Source of the DNA: Neoarius graeffei
Lineage: Eukaryota > Chordata > Actinopteri > Siluriformes > Ariidae
Direction of reading: 5' to 3'
Length of the DNA: 64,000 bases
Assembly: GCF_027579695.1 (NCBI RefSeq)
Contig: NC_083586.1
Location: 6,320,001 to 6,384,000, forward strand
Shown: in pieces, positions 45,201 to 55,098 of the stretch
How the letters are laid out: every line of letters starts with the position of its first letter
How positions within the stretch are numbered: the stretch's first letter is position 1
Notes under the pieces: generated by a model
Told to the model about the DNA's origin: nothing
The model's database searches: none
Seen by the model: the letters and a program-made list of their open reading frames with translations, nothing else
Translations under genes and position numbers: made by a program

Positions 45201-46576
45201 TCAAAACCCTATATTCAACATCTTGAAAGAGGCTCAAGAGGAGCTCAAATGACTCTCTGAGCAGATCGGGTTTACTTTTCAGGTTTACTCCGGACTACAT
45301 GTGCAGCAGTGCAGTTGTAGCCTGCCTTGTTTGTGATTTTAAAAATACAGTTAATCATTCGATAAGCCAAAGCAATAGAGTGGAAAGTTTCAACTTATGT
45401 TTGCCTTGGATAACTTTGCCTAAAACATGGTGGTGTATACTGATTTTTTTTTTCCCCAGAATGTTTTTTTTTTGTGTCGGTGTAACGGATGCCAGATTGT
45501 TAATGTATCTCAGTTCCTTGGGCTACATGGTTAGGGGATCTTTTGTCCTCATTGCTTGGGCCAGAGGAAACCATTAAACAAGCTTCAATTATTCTTACTC
45601 TTGCCACATACATGATTTTTTTTTCAAAACTGATGATATTCAGTTCAAACACCATTAAAAGTAACTTCAGGAATAGATCTCTTGTGTGATGTGTAATTCA
45701 CCCTCTCATTTAAATATGGAGAAAATGTTTTGGCGCGCGCTTTGCGCATCACGGACCTCGGTGATTTTAAAATGCTGCTCCGGCCCTGATCATCTCTGCC
45801 CCTTTTTCCCTGAGCAGCAGGGTTTGAAACTCCAGCTATATGCCGCCACATAGTGCACTTGTCAGTCGTCAGCAACTTTGTTGCTTCGTTCATTAACCGC
45901 AGGTTACTGCATCACTGATTTTACCTGAGACGTTAAAGTACGTTCTAAACAATTCTAACATGTTGTCAGAATGTTTACGCAGGTGCTCATGGGAGTTGTA
46001 GGCATGTAATGTTACATTGCAATGCGTTTATTATATCAGATGCCTTCAGAGAAAACTACAAAAAAATATATTGTCATACCACAGAATAAACCACCCGCCA
46101 AAGTGGCTATAGTGAGACTAAAGTCATTACCCGCCAAAGCCCAATTTTACCCGCATTTGGCGGGTGCTAATGTAAAGCCCTGATTTTATATGCATTCTAA
46201 GAGAATTTAAAAAACTTCAAAAAATTAAGCTTTTTAGAGGCACAGATTTTAACTTATCCATGTATGAAAGCAGTAACATCATACATAAATCACACATGGA
46301 TCCTTGAGCAGGCTATAAACTGGTATTAAAAATGCAGAAATAGTGTCGGGAACAGCGTTCTCCTGTCTTTTGTATGGTTTGTACTGTCTTACCATCAGCT
46401 CGATGCAGAAAGTTGACGAAAGTGTAGCCGCGTGAGGAGAAGGTCTTCTTGTCCCTGCACATGTGGACAGAGTGAATAGGTCCTGCACGGCTCACCATCT
46501 CCACCAACATCATCTCGGTGACATCAGGGTGCAGATCACCCACATACAGTGAGGTCATTGTGGAGTTTGAGTTCAT
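40967..46576 (-). CDS. Short poly(A)-binding-protein-like gene: partial RRM1 + linker + MLLE domain
   Basis: Six coding exons join in frame: 46576-46393, 43065-42896, 42822-42735, 41604-41471, 41248-41198 and 41032-40967. Each intron is GT...AG and the total is 693 nt, giving 230 residues plus stop. Residues 1-70 match the start of PABP RRM1, with RNP2 LYVGDL and RNP1 RGYTFVNF, then ADAERVL at the start of helix 2; strand beta-4 and RRM2-4 are absent. Residues 71-145 are a Pro/Val/Ala/Ser-rich linker. An MLLE (PABC) domain follows from PVDEQVQMA through KITWMLAG to about EAGLKP, and the tail [12 protein letters not shown] is basic and could be a nuclear signal. In this family the RRM binds poly(A) and MLLE binds PAM2 peptides; here the MLLE signature reads MLAG. 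Full PABPs have about 630 residues. I do not recognise a named gene. The exon 4 acceptor (42823) was chosen because it alone keeps frame and has a pyrimidine tract. Confidence 0.8.
41375..41453. repeat. (GT)n microsatellite
   Basis: About 38 GT units in the intron between exons 5 and 6 of the PABP-like gene, some 17 bp beyond the exon 5 donor. Confidence 0.95.
43228..46182. mobile_element. hAT-like DNA transposon in intron 2 of the PABP-like gene
   Basis: The left end reads GGCTTTACATTAAC at about 43233. The right end, on the opposite strand, reads CAGGGCTTTACATTAGCAC. Flanking 8-mers are only partly alike (acagtata, attttata), which suggests an old insertion. A SINE 3' fragment (44515-44597) lies within. 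No transposase frame is recognisable. Confidence 0.55.
44515..44597 (+). mobile_element. SINE 3' fragment
   Basis: Only the last 80 bp (GTAGTCAGCTGGGATAGGCT to GAGATGAGATGA) remain. It is inside the hAT-like element in intron 2. Confidence 0.75.
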
Positions 46577-46774
46577 TTTACCTAGAGAGAGAGAAAAATC
46601 AGACTTTCAGTGGTGGAGAAAAGCAAGGAGACCAACTGAATGATGGACAGAACATTGTCAGCATCGACACGGTAACCTCCTGTTTTAAACAGACAAAGCT
46701 GAGGATAAGTACACTAAAATGCATTTCTCGATGGAGACTGGAGGAATCGTAAAACGTAAGGACCTAAAGGCTGA

Positions 46775-46841
46775 AGGTGGGTTTCCCAAAAGCATCGCAG
46801 CAAAAAGATTATCGTTAAATGGTAGAGCAAGCAGCACAATG

Positions 46842-46877
<36 letters not shown>

Positions 46878-46922
46878 GTGAAGAATGTCTTAGCGTTAAG
46901 AGGCTTTTGGGAAACCCAGCCC
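46775..46922. mobile_element. Short hairpin-type MITE in intron 1 of the PABP-like gene
   Basis: Termini GGTGGGTTTCCCAAAAGC (from 46776) and its complement (46903-46920) are perfect over 18 bp and enclose a CT microsatellite (about 46842-46874). The ends resemble those at 27050, next to a Harbinger-type coding fragment, so this may be a Harbinger-derived MITE. Confidence 0.65.
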
Positions 46923-47047
46923 TGATCAGTATGAAGGTAAAGAAGAAGGAACGAGAATACACAGTTATGAGATTAGTGTGTGGCGTGTTAGTAAACTATT
47001 AAAACTTAAAAAAATACAAATCACTCAGTTAGTACAAGGTGACTTAC

Positions 47048-47112
47048 TACGAAGGAGAAGATTAAATCGCTGAAACTCGCTGTTACTCGCTGTGAAGGTT
47101 TGTGTCGCTCTG
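47048..47112 (-). other. Non-coding first exon (5' UTR) of the PABP-like gene
   Basis: The exon lies about 25-30 bp downstream of the TATA box and ends at a clean donor (GTAAGT, 47047-47042). It contains three spaced AGCGA motifs and no ATG. The next exon starts after an acceptor at 46582, with five UTR bases before the start codon at 46576. The transcription start is inferred from TATA spacing only. Confidence 0.55.
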
Positions 47113-47133
47113 AAGCTCTGTGTGGATGTGTGG

Positions 47134-47144
47134 CTCTTATATAG
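47134..47144 (-). promoter_or_regulatory. TATA box of the PABP-like gene
   Basis: CTATATAAGAG reads on the minus strand directly upstream of the predicted first exon. A canonical TATA box at this spacing suggests tightly regulated rather than housekeeping expression (inference). Confidence 0.6.
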
Positions 47145-47163
47145 CTGCAGATTTTGAAACATA

Positions 47164-47211
47164 ACTAATTAAACTGTTTTCATTTAAACTAATTAAACTG
47201 TTTTCATTTAA
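47164..47211. repeat. Two perfect 24-bp tandem copies just upstream of the TATA box
   Basis: A 24-bp unit beginning ACTAATTAAACTG occurs at 47164-47187 and again at 47188-47211, followed by the first bases of a third copy. It sits about 20-70 bp upstream of the TATA box and contains AATTAA homeobox-like cores, so it may be part of the promoter. Confidence 0.6.
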
Positions 47212-47243
47212 ACTAATTGAACTAATGAAATTGTCTGCATCAT

Positions 47244-47287
47244 GTGACCTGGGTTTTCCCTAAACTTTAGGGGAAAACCCAGGTCAC
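47244..47287. repeat. Near-perfect hairpin
   Basis: GTGACCTGGGTTTTCCC pairs with its complement at 47271-47287, and the intervening TAAACTTTAG also pairs, leaving almost no loop. It lies about 100 bp upstream of the TATA box. Confidence 0.8.
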
Positions 47288-47465
47288 GTGACCAGGTGCC
47301 ATCAGCTCCCTGAGAGAGAGAGAGAGAGCGCATCCTGATCGCTCTGTCTTGTTCAGTAGCCCATTCAGTGTTCTGTGTGGGTGGCTTTGTGTAGCAGGTG
47401 GAATCACCTTTTACTCTGCAGTTTCCCTGAGATCTGGCTGCATTGGGAGGGGCCAGTCCAATTAA

Positions 47466-48035
47466 ACTAGCAGTCCCAGCATTTTTCTGTCTACCTAGAA
47501 GACCCACATAGGGGCCATTTGGCCCGACCGCTTTTCCCCAATACACTAATCACTCATTTTGTTATGGTAATGAGGCTGTTAGTGGCAGTGTGTGGGGTGA
47601 GGAGGTCACATTTCACACACTTCACACTTCAGTGGTGAAGTCATGTTGGCTACTTCTGTGTGAATGTGAGAATGAGGAATAAAAACACATTCTATTCTAA
47701 AATGTGAACATATGAATGTCCCATGTGACCATAACGACTCATGTGACTGCAACCAGACAATTGTTTGATGGATAAATACCTCAGTGCACATGGACTATCG
47801 CTTCAGTTCCCTCAAGAATTTTGTGGTGAAAGAAGCTCCTCTCCAAGGAACGAAGATGCAGAGATTCAACATTCAACAGGCATTGTAAGATTTCATTTCT
47901 AAGCTGTAAGGTAACTAACAGCCACATTTCCATAACAAAATGAATGTCTACAGGGAGGACTTGGGGCCAATTGGCCCTCTTGTGGGTTTTCTAGGTAAAA
48001 AGGCCAAATGGCCCCTGTCTGGGACTTCTAGTGTT
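47466..48035. mobile_element. piggyBac-like non-autonomous element
   Basis: Flanked by TTAA at 47462-47465 and 48036-48039. The left end reads ACTAGCAGTCCCAG and the right, complemented, AACACTAGAAGTCCCAG; inside both ends lies GGGGCCATTTGGCC. The TTAA target and long subterminal repeats fit piggyBac. It starts about 350 bp upstream of the PABP-like promoter. Confidence 0.65.
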
Positions 48036-48039
48036 TTAA

Positions 48040-49957
48040 CCAATGGGGCGGACTTTTATTTATTATAATTATGCTGGACTGTGTCATCGTAGCTGCTTTC
48101 ACTTCCGACCGACCGGGGGTTGAATCGGTGGCAAGGAGTACGCACTGGCCGGTGCTTCTTCCTATAAACGGGTGGTTTCGCTGATGCTGGTAAGCGAGTC
48201 TTTTTACCGTACTGCTCAACATTTGGGGACGTTTATTCGGGTAGGCTGTAACATTCATTTCCTTGTTGTGCAGTTTTCCTGCCGTGATTGCTCATGGTTC
48301 AGCGTATGGCTGTTGCCTAAGGCATTTAATCTTCAAGTGCGTGCTGATGAGTTCCTTCTAACTAAACTGCTACGGAGTTTTCCTTGTGCCATCACGGGTT
48401 TGAGAAAGATCTACGTATGCGGTATCCACTCACTTGTGTTATAGGGCAGCGGCCGGTGTTGGCGTGACTCCACGCCACCCTAGGCTGCTGTTCTGTTGGG
48501 CCTCGAATGCTGCTTCGTGGGTCTGCTGCTGTTCTTGCCAGCGCGTTTCTACCAAGTGCTGCTTTCTTTGATTGGTGCAGCTGCCTGTATGAAGAAGGCT
48601 GCAAAACCACCATAGTACTTTAACACTAGTTTTAACTTTTGTAGGGTGTGTGTGATACTGTTTGTGTGCTTGATCATTATTCACTTATTAGTGTGTGTAT
48701 GTGTGCTTGGAGTGTGGTATGAGGGATATTTGCTTTTCTGTTAAATTGGGTATTTTTGTTTATTTGCTTTAGTCCTGCTCAGGTTTTACCTACTGGCAGG
48801 AGGCTCTTTTTCTATAGCTGTGGATAGCCAGCGGGCTATCTTATTGGGCCTGATTTTATGTTAATGCTTTTTCTTTATTTCTTATCTGTTTATTTGGTTT
48901 AATGCTCACGAGCTTATTTTATGTGAATTTGTGTGCGGCTAGCAACCACGTTTGCCCAATTTTTCTGTTGTGGCAAGCAGCCTTTTGTTGTCAGCTGTAT
49001 GCCAGTACTGGTGGGAGGCCATTGCAAGCTGTGGATCATCAGTGGTCCATGTAGTTTCCCTCCCTTAGTTTATATTGTGTGTGGTTGTGTGTTTTTTAAT
49101 TGGTTAGTTTGTTGTGATCAAGCTGTATGTTATTTCTTTTGTTTCTTTGTTTGATTTTCTTTTCTTATCTTTTTTTTCTGTTTATTTACTTTTCAGGTGC
49201 TGAGTGCCCAAGGCGGGGTGGCAGCTGATCCCTTAGGTGGTGGTGTTCCCCTATTTTCCGTGTGTGTGTTCACGTGTGCCTGTGTGGAATTCTCTTTTTG
49301 TTGTGTTTTTGATTTATTTCGATTTGTTGCAGTGAGTGTGACACGTATGCTTGTATGGTGTGCCTCCTTGGATTCCTCCTTCGTCTCTTGGTATCTTGCC
49401 CCCTGCTGGTAGGCTTCAGCCCCGTTAATATTGATTTTTCCCTTATCCTTGCCCCACATACATGTCAGTTAAATCTTTGGATTGTGAGTGTGAATGAAAG
49501 TGATTGTTTGTGAAGTAAAGGGAAATTTTTATTTTTGTAAACATGGTAATAAAATAGCCTTTTTGTATTTTCATAACTTTGGTCTCTGGTGTCTTTAGTC
49601 AAACGAACCTTGCGTGTCAACATGTGAAGTGTTTTCTGGTTAATATTCCTGGGGTGAAAGTCCCCTGGTGGCGTAGTCAATAATTGTTCTTTGGCTCTGT
49701 TTAAGGTCCAATTTAGTCAACGCGTCACTTTGCTGCCCAAGGCCACATTTGCATCTTCTCTCCCGGACCGAGAGCTCAGGCTCGTCAGAGTGAAGCCATC
49801 TGGCCGCCATCTTACCCCTCACATCGCGTGGATTTGGTTTGTGTGTTAAACCATCATATCCGATCAAACTGGCCCCAAGACAAGTTTCTCCTGACTTTTT
49901 TCCCACTGCTATAATTATTTTTACGGAAATTATTTCAGTTTATCTTTCTCTTACAGT
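48040..49957. other. Unassigned G/T-rich stretch
   Basis: Frames on both strands lack domains. AATAAAATAGCC (49547), then TGGTGGCGTAGTCAA (49668), might be a retroelement terminus and leader, but I could not find a matching terminal repeat or a coding region. Confidence 0.3.
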
Positions 49958-50032
49958 CAGGTCTGAACAGTATTTGTCACAAGCTGCATGAATATTGACA
50001 GTGAATTATGTGACAAATACTGTTCAGACCTG
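49958..50032. repeat. Hairpin with perfect 24-bp arms
   Basis: CAGGTCTGAACAGTATTTGT plus four bases (49958-49981) pairs exactly with 50009-50032 across a 27-nt loop. No coding context. Confidence 0.85.
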
Positions 50033-50940
50033 TATTTATTTGTCCATAAATACAGGAATATCAGGAATAGATCTTTCTTTCCTCTGTCATTAAACATAAG
50101 AAGTACATTAAAAGGATGACTTAAAATCCAACAATCAAGACAATGATGGAATCAGTTTTCATGCTCTCATGTTAAAGAAGAGTATTGCTTATGGAGCCTC
50201 TCAGAAATGAAAGTTCGTATGAACAGAACTGGTAACTGGTGCCAATGTTCGGCTGTTACCAATGTTGCTGAAAGATGTTCTCCCATTGTTTAGTCTTTGT
50301 TTGCAGAAATATTTTTACAAGCCTTGAGACATATTGAAGCATTTAATAATAATTCACAAATAAACAGTTTATTATAAAAAAAAAAGGAAACACAAAGTAA
50401 ATTGCACACAAGCATGGCAATTTTCTCATTTTTAAGTAAATGTATAAAAGGTATGATTTATATTATGTGTAATAGCTCTTCCTAGTTGTACTGTGCATCC
50501 ACCAGACTAATATATATCAGAAATTCTCAATAATGACTTCATTTCACTAAAACACACCTCACTGTGTAAAATCACTGTGGATTTGCAGGATCTTGACTTT
50601 AGAAAGTGGGATGCATATGAACTTATTAAAAACTTGTTTAGTGCTTTTTAGCTTCTAGTGATAATTTAAGGCCTGTTTCATAACAGAGGACACATTGTAG
50701 TTATTATAATTATAAAGAAATACAGGTCTTTATAAATAAAGACTAAAGAATAGTGAAGTGCAAGTTGGGCTTTATTCTACCAAGAATAAGACATTAGTTT
50801 ACCTCCAATATTGTCTTCCTTTAAAATAATGTATTACCACAGCATATTGTCAGTGAAAAAATGATGGTTAAACTGACATCATGAAGTGAGGGTGAACATG
50901 TAAATAGCTCCATCGTGTGAGAAAAGTACGGCTCTGCTCC
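50033..50940. other. V-segment downstream flank, no gene
   Basis: AT-rich. 50890-50945 is homologous to the 3' flank of the 25.9-kb V copy; the homology fades further out. Confidence 0.5.
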
Positions 50941-50953
50941 AGTTATGTGTAGT

Positions 50954-50991
50954 GCTTTTTGTACAGTGTAGTTGGGTTTCCTGTCACTGTG
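50954..50991 (-). promoter_or_regulatory. V recombination signal of the inverted V segment
   Basis: Heptamer CACAGTG (50991-50985), 22-bp spacer, nonamer ACAAAAAGC; identical in layout to the signal at 26305. Confidence 0.8.
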
Positions 50992-51444
50992 GGCCCCAGA
51001 GCGCAGTAGTACAGTGCAGAGTCTGTCACTGCAGCAGAGGAGATGAGCAGATCCACTTTCTTACTCGGTTTATCAAGTTTGATGGACAGTCGTTGATGAG
51101 GGGGGTTGAGTGTGTATGACACTTCCACTGCTTTCAAGAATCAGCAGCAGAAACTCAGGTCTTGATCCAGGTTTTTGTCGATACCAGTGGAGACTGGTCT
51201 CTGGTCCAGTATATGCGCAGGACAGTGTGGTTTTGCTGCCTTCAGTTGAAAATACATTAGTTTGGTTTGATTTAATGCTGCTGTCAGCAGCCTCTGTTAT
51301 AAAAAACATGAATATTGTGATATTTTCATCATAAATGCAGATATTCATACAGAAATTGCTTCTTAATGATAAAAAAATTTTCATGTGTAATGTATATGCC
51401 TTACCAATATCAGTGATGCTGAAGAAAACTAAGAGGAGTAACAT
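50992..51444 (-). pseudogene. T-cell receptor V segment, inverted paralogue with one-base frameshift
   Basis: Leader from 51444 (MLLLLVFFSITDI), V exon 51293-50992. The first Cys (LSCAYTG), WYRQKPGSRPEFLLL and SALYYCALGP are all present, and there is no stop where the 25.9-kb copy has one. The frame breaks at a run of six C on the coding strand (51105-51100), where the sister copy has five. Removing one C restores the frame to the end, so it is either a very young pseudogene or a homopolymer sequencing error. Confidence 0.85.
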
Positions 51445-51479
51445 TATCCTGAGTGTTTAGTTCAGACCTCTAGCTTTAG

Positions 51480-52464
51480 AAATAGATGCCTGTGTTGTGT
51501 GTTTGAGATTTTCTCTGATGTCTCGACATGTTGCTCCACCCACTCATATTTATTCATGACAACTCTGCTTCATCTCAGAATGAAAATGTTAATTTTATTG
51601 ATTCAGTCTGCTTGTTTAACATCCTATAAATATATAGAAAAATACCATCAACAATAAAATTCACTAGATTATGAATTCATATAGTGTTACTCCTTGTGAC
51701 AACCTTTTTTTTTAATTCATAGTCTTGTATGAACACTGGTCACTTCAGCTTAAAAAAACTGTCAACATTCCACACATATTTGAGTAAAATGTAATTTTGG
51801 ATAAAAATTCAAATTATTTATTTAAAATTCATAAAACTGTGTGTGTTTTTTATAGAAGTTTGTTCTAGGAACAAGTATTTAAAGTTCCCTGTATTTGAAA
51901 ATTGAATTGGATGTAACCTATAAATTTGTGTTTGAATAAAGTTACATTCACTCATAATTCTATATCCAGTTCTCAGTCATTACGAATGGAAGTTTGTCTG
52001 ACTTACAAATTTGTTTTATATTGAGTGCTCAGTTTAAAAAATCTGAGGGGAGAAACTGAGTCAACAATAATTGATGACTCAGTTTGTGTTTATTTTTTTA
52101 AACACAAATTATTTGTGTTTTGAAGAAATATTTTTGTATTAAAATTCTTTGCCAAACATTGGGGGGGGGGATGACTTTCAACTTCAGACTTCAGTTCTCT
52201 AAAACTACAAAAATGATGCATTTGGACAATATACTAATATTATATAATACTATATTAATACAGAAAATAAATGTTATTCCTTAATTGCCATTCTTACAGC
52301 TTGTAGAGCAACACAAATAAAAATACAGTTTTTACCCCAAGAATCTGAATTTTATTTAAACACCATTGGGAGAATTTATAGCAAAGTTTTGAGACCCAAT
52401 AGGCATAAACAGAAAAGTCTTTCTTGTTGGTTTACACAACTTTTGTCAAATTGAAGATAGCATA
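51480..52464. other. V-segment upstream region
   Basis: 51450-51570 matches the upstream flank of the other V copy (CTAAACACTCAGGATAA, GAGTGGGTGGAGC, ATGAATAAATAT), probably the V promoter. Beyond that, only AT-rich sequence is seen. Confidence 0.5.
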
Positions 52465-52680
52465 ATGTGGTCAGAGCGGTGCAGTGGTCAGCATTGATGC
52501 CTTACAGCAAGAAGGGTCTGGGTTCAAGGCCTTTCTGTGTGGAGTTTGCATATTCTCCATGTGTCTGTGTGGATTTCCTTCCAAAGACATATGAATCAGG
52601 TTGACTGGCTGTTCTAAATTGCCCATAGGTGTGCGTGTTGAGCTGGGATTGACTCCAGCTTCCTCTATGTGAAACAAAGC
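52465..52680 (+). mobile_element. Old, diverged SINE
   Basis: A worn copy of the family: GTGCAGTGGTCAGCATTGATGC, CAGCAAGAAGG, GCCTTTCTGTGTGGAGTTTG, then a shortened middle. Confidence 0.6.
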
Positions 52681-52904
52681 ATTTTAAGTTTCTTCTCACA
52701 GAACTGTGCTTCTTAATTACTTCTTCAGGCACACATCTTCCAAGTTGGCTTTTTACGGTCTATCAGTACAAGTCTATGGCTTTGATAAAACTACAATTTT
52801 AAACCTTGTGGAGCCAAGCTACAGAGCAACCATCAAAAATCCTCAAGTTTGGTATATTATATAATCATTTACAAACCCACTCTACACAATATAAGCAGCT
52901 GCAG

Positions 52905-53085
52905 CCAACAAATGTTCATGTAACTGCTTTATCCTGGTCAGGACTGCGGTGGATTTGGAGTCTATCTGAACATCACCAGGCATAAAACCAGGAAATCCAT
53001 CCTGGATGGGACACAAGAACAACACAAGACACCATGTACACGTACATTCACACTTATCTGCAATTAGCCAGTCCACCTACAAACA
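52905..53085 (-). mobile_element. Fragment of another fish SINE/LINE tail family
   Basis: ACTGCTTTATCCTGGTCAGG, then CCATCCTGGATGGGACAC and CATTCACACTTATCTGCAATT, resembles the 3' tail block of a second fish retroposon family. Not assigned further. Confidence 0.4.
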
Positions 53086-53734
53086 TGTTTGAAAGTTTAA
53101 ATCTCATTTCAAATAGAGTACGATGGCATATTAGGGCCATTGCAGATATTTACAAGAAAAAAGTCACAAATTTATGAGGAAAAAAAACAATTGATGAGAA
53201 AACTCTGAAAAATAGTGGGGGCAGTCGACTACACAGACTGCACTTCCTGTAACTCTCAGTTATAGTTAATAGCTGAGCCGTTTCAAACTGACACTTTATT
53301 CTTTTATATTACACAATTGATGAGGAAGGACTGCATTTCCTATAACTCAGGAAATCTATGGCATCTGTGTCGTGATGATGTTGATCCAACCTTGCAAAGT
53401 GAAGTGGTTACTTAACAAAAACACTATTTTTCGAGTTTTGTTTCCCATAAATTTGTGACTTCTTTTCTTGAAAATGTATACCTTTACAATCTGAGTATCT
53501 GAGTTTTTTTAATCATACATTTACAACTTTAATCTCAGAAATTATGAATTTTCCTCAGCATATTACCCTCACACCCCAGCTCTGTAAAAAACTGTTTAGC
53601 TACAGTGGCCCGAATACACCATCACACTAGAGCCATTCCTGATCACATAATTATGCTTTAGATTGCAGAGCTTTCCCCAGCAAAAGCTATCAGAGCCGTG
53701 CTTGGATGGAGACATGACCTCATTATGAAAGGTT

Positions 53735-53800
53735 TGCTGGAATAGGTCAGTAGTGAGTGCGTTAGCCTAAAGCTCCCTGGTTCAATCCTGGGTTTTGGCA
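53735..53800 (+). pseudogene. tRNA-Phe pseudogene (second copy)
   Basis: A shortened, decayed copy of the 13891-13963 sequence, followed by the same spacer (CATTGAGGA..., TTTGACCAAGGG...). It marks a duplicate of the Phe-Gln cassette. Confidence 0.6.
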
Positions 53801-53915
53801 TTGAGGAGTATGTGTGGTTTGCATACATCTAAGTCTTTGACCAAGGGCATGCTTAATTTTTTGCCTGGTCCATTCCAGTAGTTTGGTGGTGAAAACAATC
53901 TTACAGCAATGTTTT

Positions 53916-53952
53916 GGTTCCATGGTGTAATGGCTAGCACTCTGGACTTTGA
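53916..53952 (+). pseudogene. 5' half of tRNA-Gln, cut at the anticodon
   Basis: GGTTCCATGGTGTAATGGCT through TCTGGACTTTGA is the 5' half of tRNA-Gln. It then runs directly into the palindrome-unit sequence (GCAACTTAGTTTTGGAGG), so a recombination breakpoint lies at the anticodon loop. Confidence 0.7.
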
Positions 53953-54810
53953 GCAACTTAGTTTTGGAGGTGAATCCTAACAACTTCCTGCCTGTTGTGC
54001 GCCACCTGCTCCTGCAGCTCCAGCACTGTAAAGTGAGAGTAAGTGACTATTTACTGCCATTATTTAGCGACACTGCTTTATCATAACTGTGAAAGTTGAA
54101 CACCAAATTAGTTTAAAAAATATCAAACTATGATTTGTACCATGTATTAATTTCCCGGGTTCCAGAAAACAGCTGGTGCAGTTGTTGCTCTTCTTCTTCA
54201 TGAGCGACTTGGCTTGTGTATTTGTCTGCCTCTTTCTCCGTGGCTATAGGTTCTAAATCATCCTCAGACAACCAACCAAAGATTGAGGATGAATTTGAAG
54301 AGCTTTGGTGTCTTTTTCAAAAGACTCGGTATCAAGAACCCACACCACTGCAGAGAATAGTATAGAGTCCGTGTGGACATAAAATAAGGTACTTATAACT
54401 TCACGTGTGCAGCGCCACTGACCTGTAATTCGCTACGATCTAATAATGATGGACAAGCTTTTAGTGATTTTTGGAATAGAATTCAGACGCATAAAAAATA
54501 TTTTCCTGACCAATTTTTTATTTGTCCACCAACTTTACAGCATATTTGAGCACATCACACACACAAAACTGGGGATTTTCTGATGTAACTTTCATTAGAC
54601 TAGCACTTTAAGAACAATGCAGCCAAGTGAAATCCATGTTACCAGCAGTCCAGGTTGACCATTTAAGGTAAAACCTGGGCTCAGCTGGAATTTGAACCCA
54701 GGACCACGTGCACTCTAAGCAAGAATCATACCCCTAGACCAACAAGCCAAACAACCCATGAGTAATTGTTTTTGCGTTGCTGGAATTTCATTATATCCTT
54801 CAAAGGTTTG
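53950..54810. repeat. Third, partial copy of the palindrome unit
   Basis: Matches the left arm from 15846 onward plus the spacer with its tRNA-Pro, in the same orientation. It lacks the outer 250 bp and the right arm. Its left edge is fused to half a tRNA-Gln. Confidence 0.8.
54677..54748 (-). pseudogene. tRNA-Pro pseudogene (second copy)
   Basis: Keeps TGGTCTAGGGGTATGATTCT and a B box, but the anticodon loop is changed to TTAGAGT. The flanks match those of the tRNA-Pro at 16602. Confidence 0.65.
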
Positions 54811-55098
54811 ACTTTTTCATGTCTGCAGAATCCTGCTCAACATTTGAGATGGTTGCATGAGATGTGTGGAGGAAAGCAGGTTCATGTTACTTTCTTCAGA
54901 AAATCTCTATGGCTTTACTGATTTTGCTGTGTTCAACCAGGGCTATAATTAAATTGTCTTTGTGAAAAATTCCATAGCAAGGATGTTTTTTTGATGTTAT
55001 CAACTGTGCATTGATGGAGCCTTGAGTGCAAAGTGTTTTGGAGAAATTGCACACCAAAGACACCTTCAGGTCCTCAGACTCATCCACAGTAATCTCAA

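Noticed and set aside
49640-49906. Minus-strand frame of 88 residues
   Set aside because: No domain, no splice context, and its codons overlap a suspected retroelement terminus.
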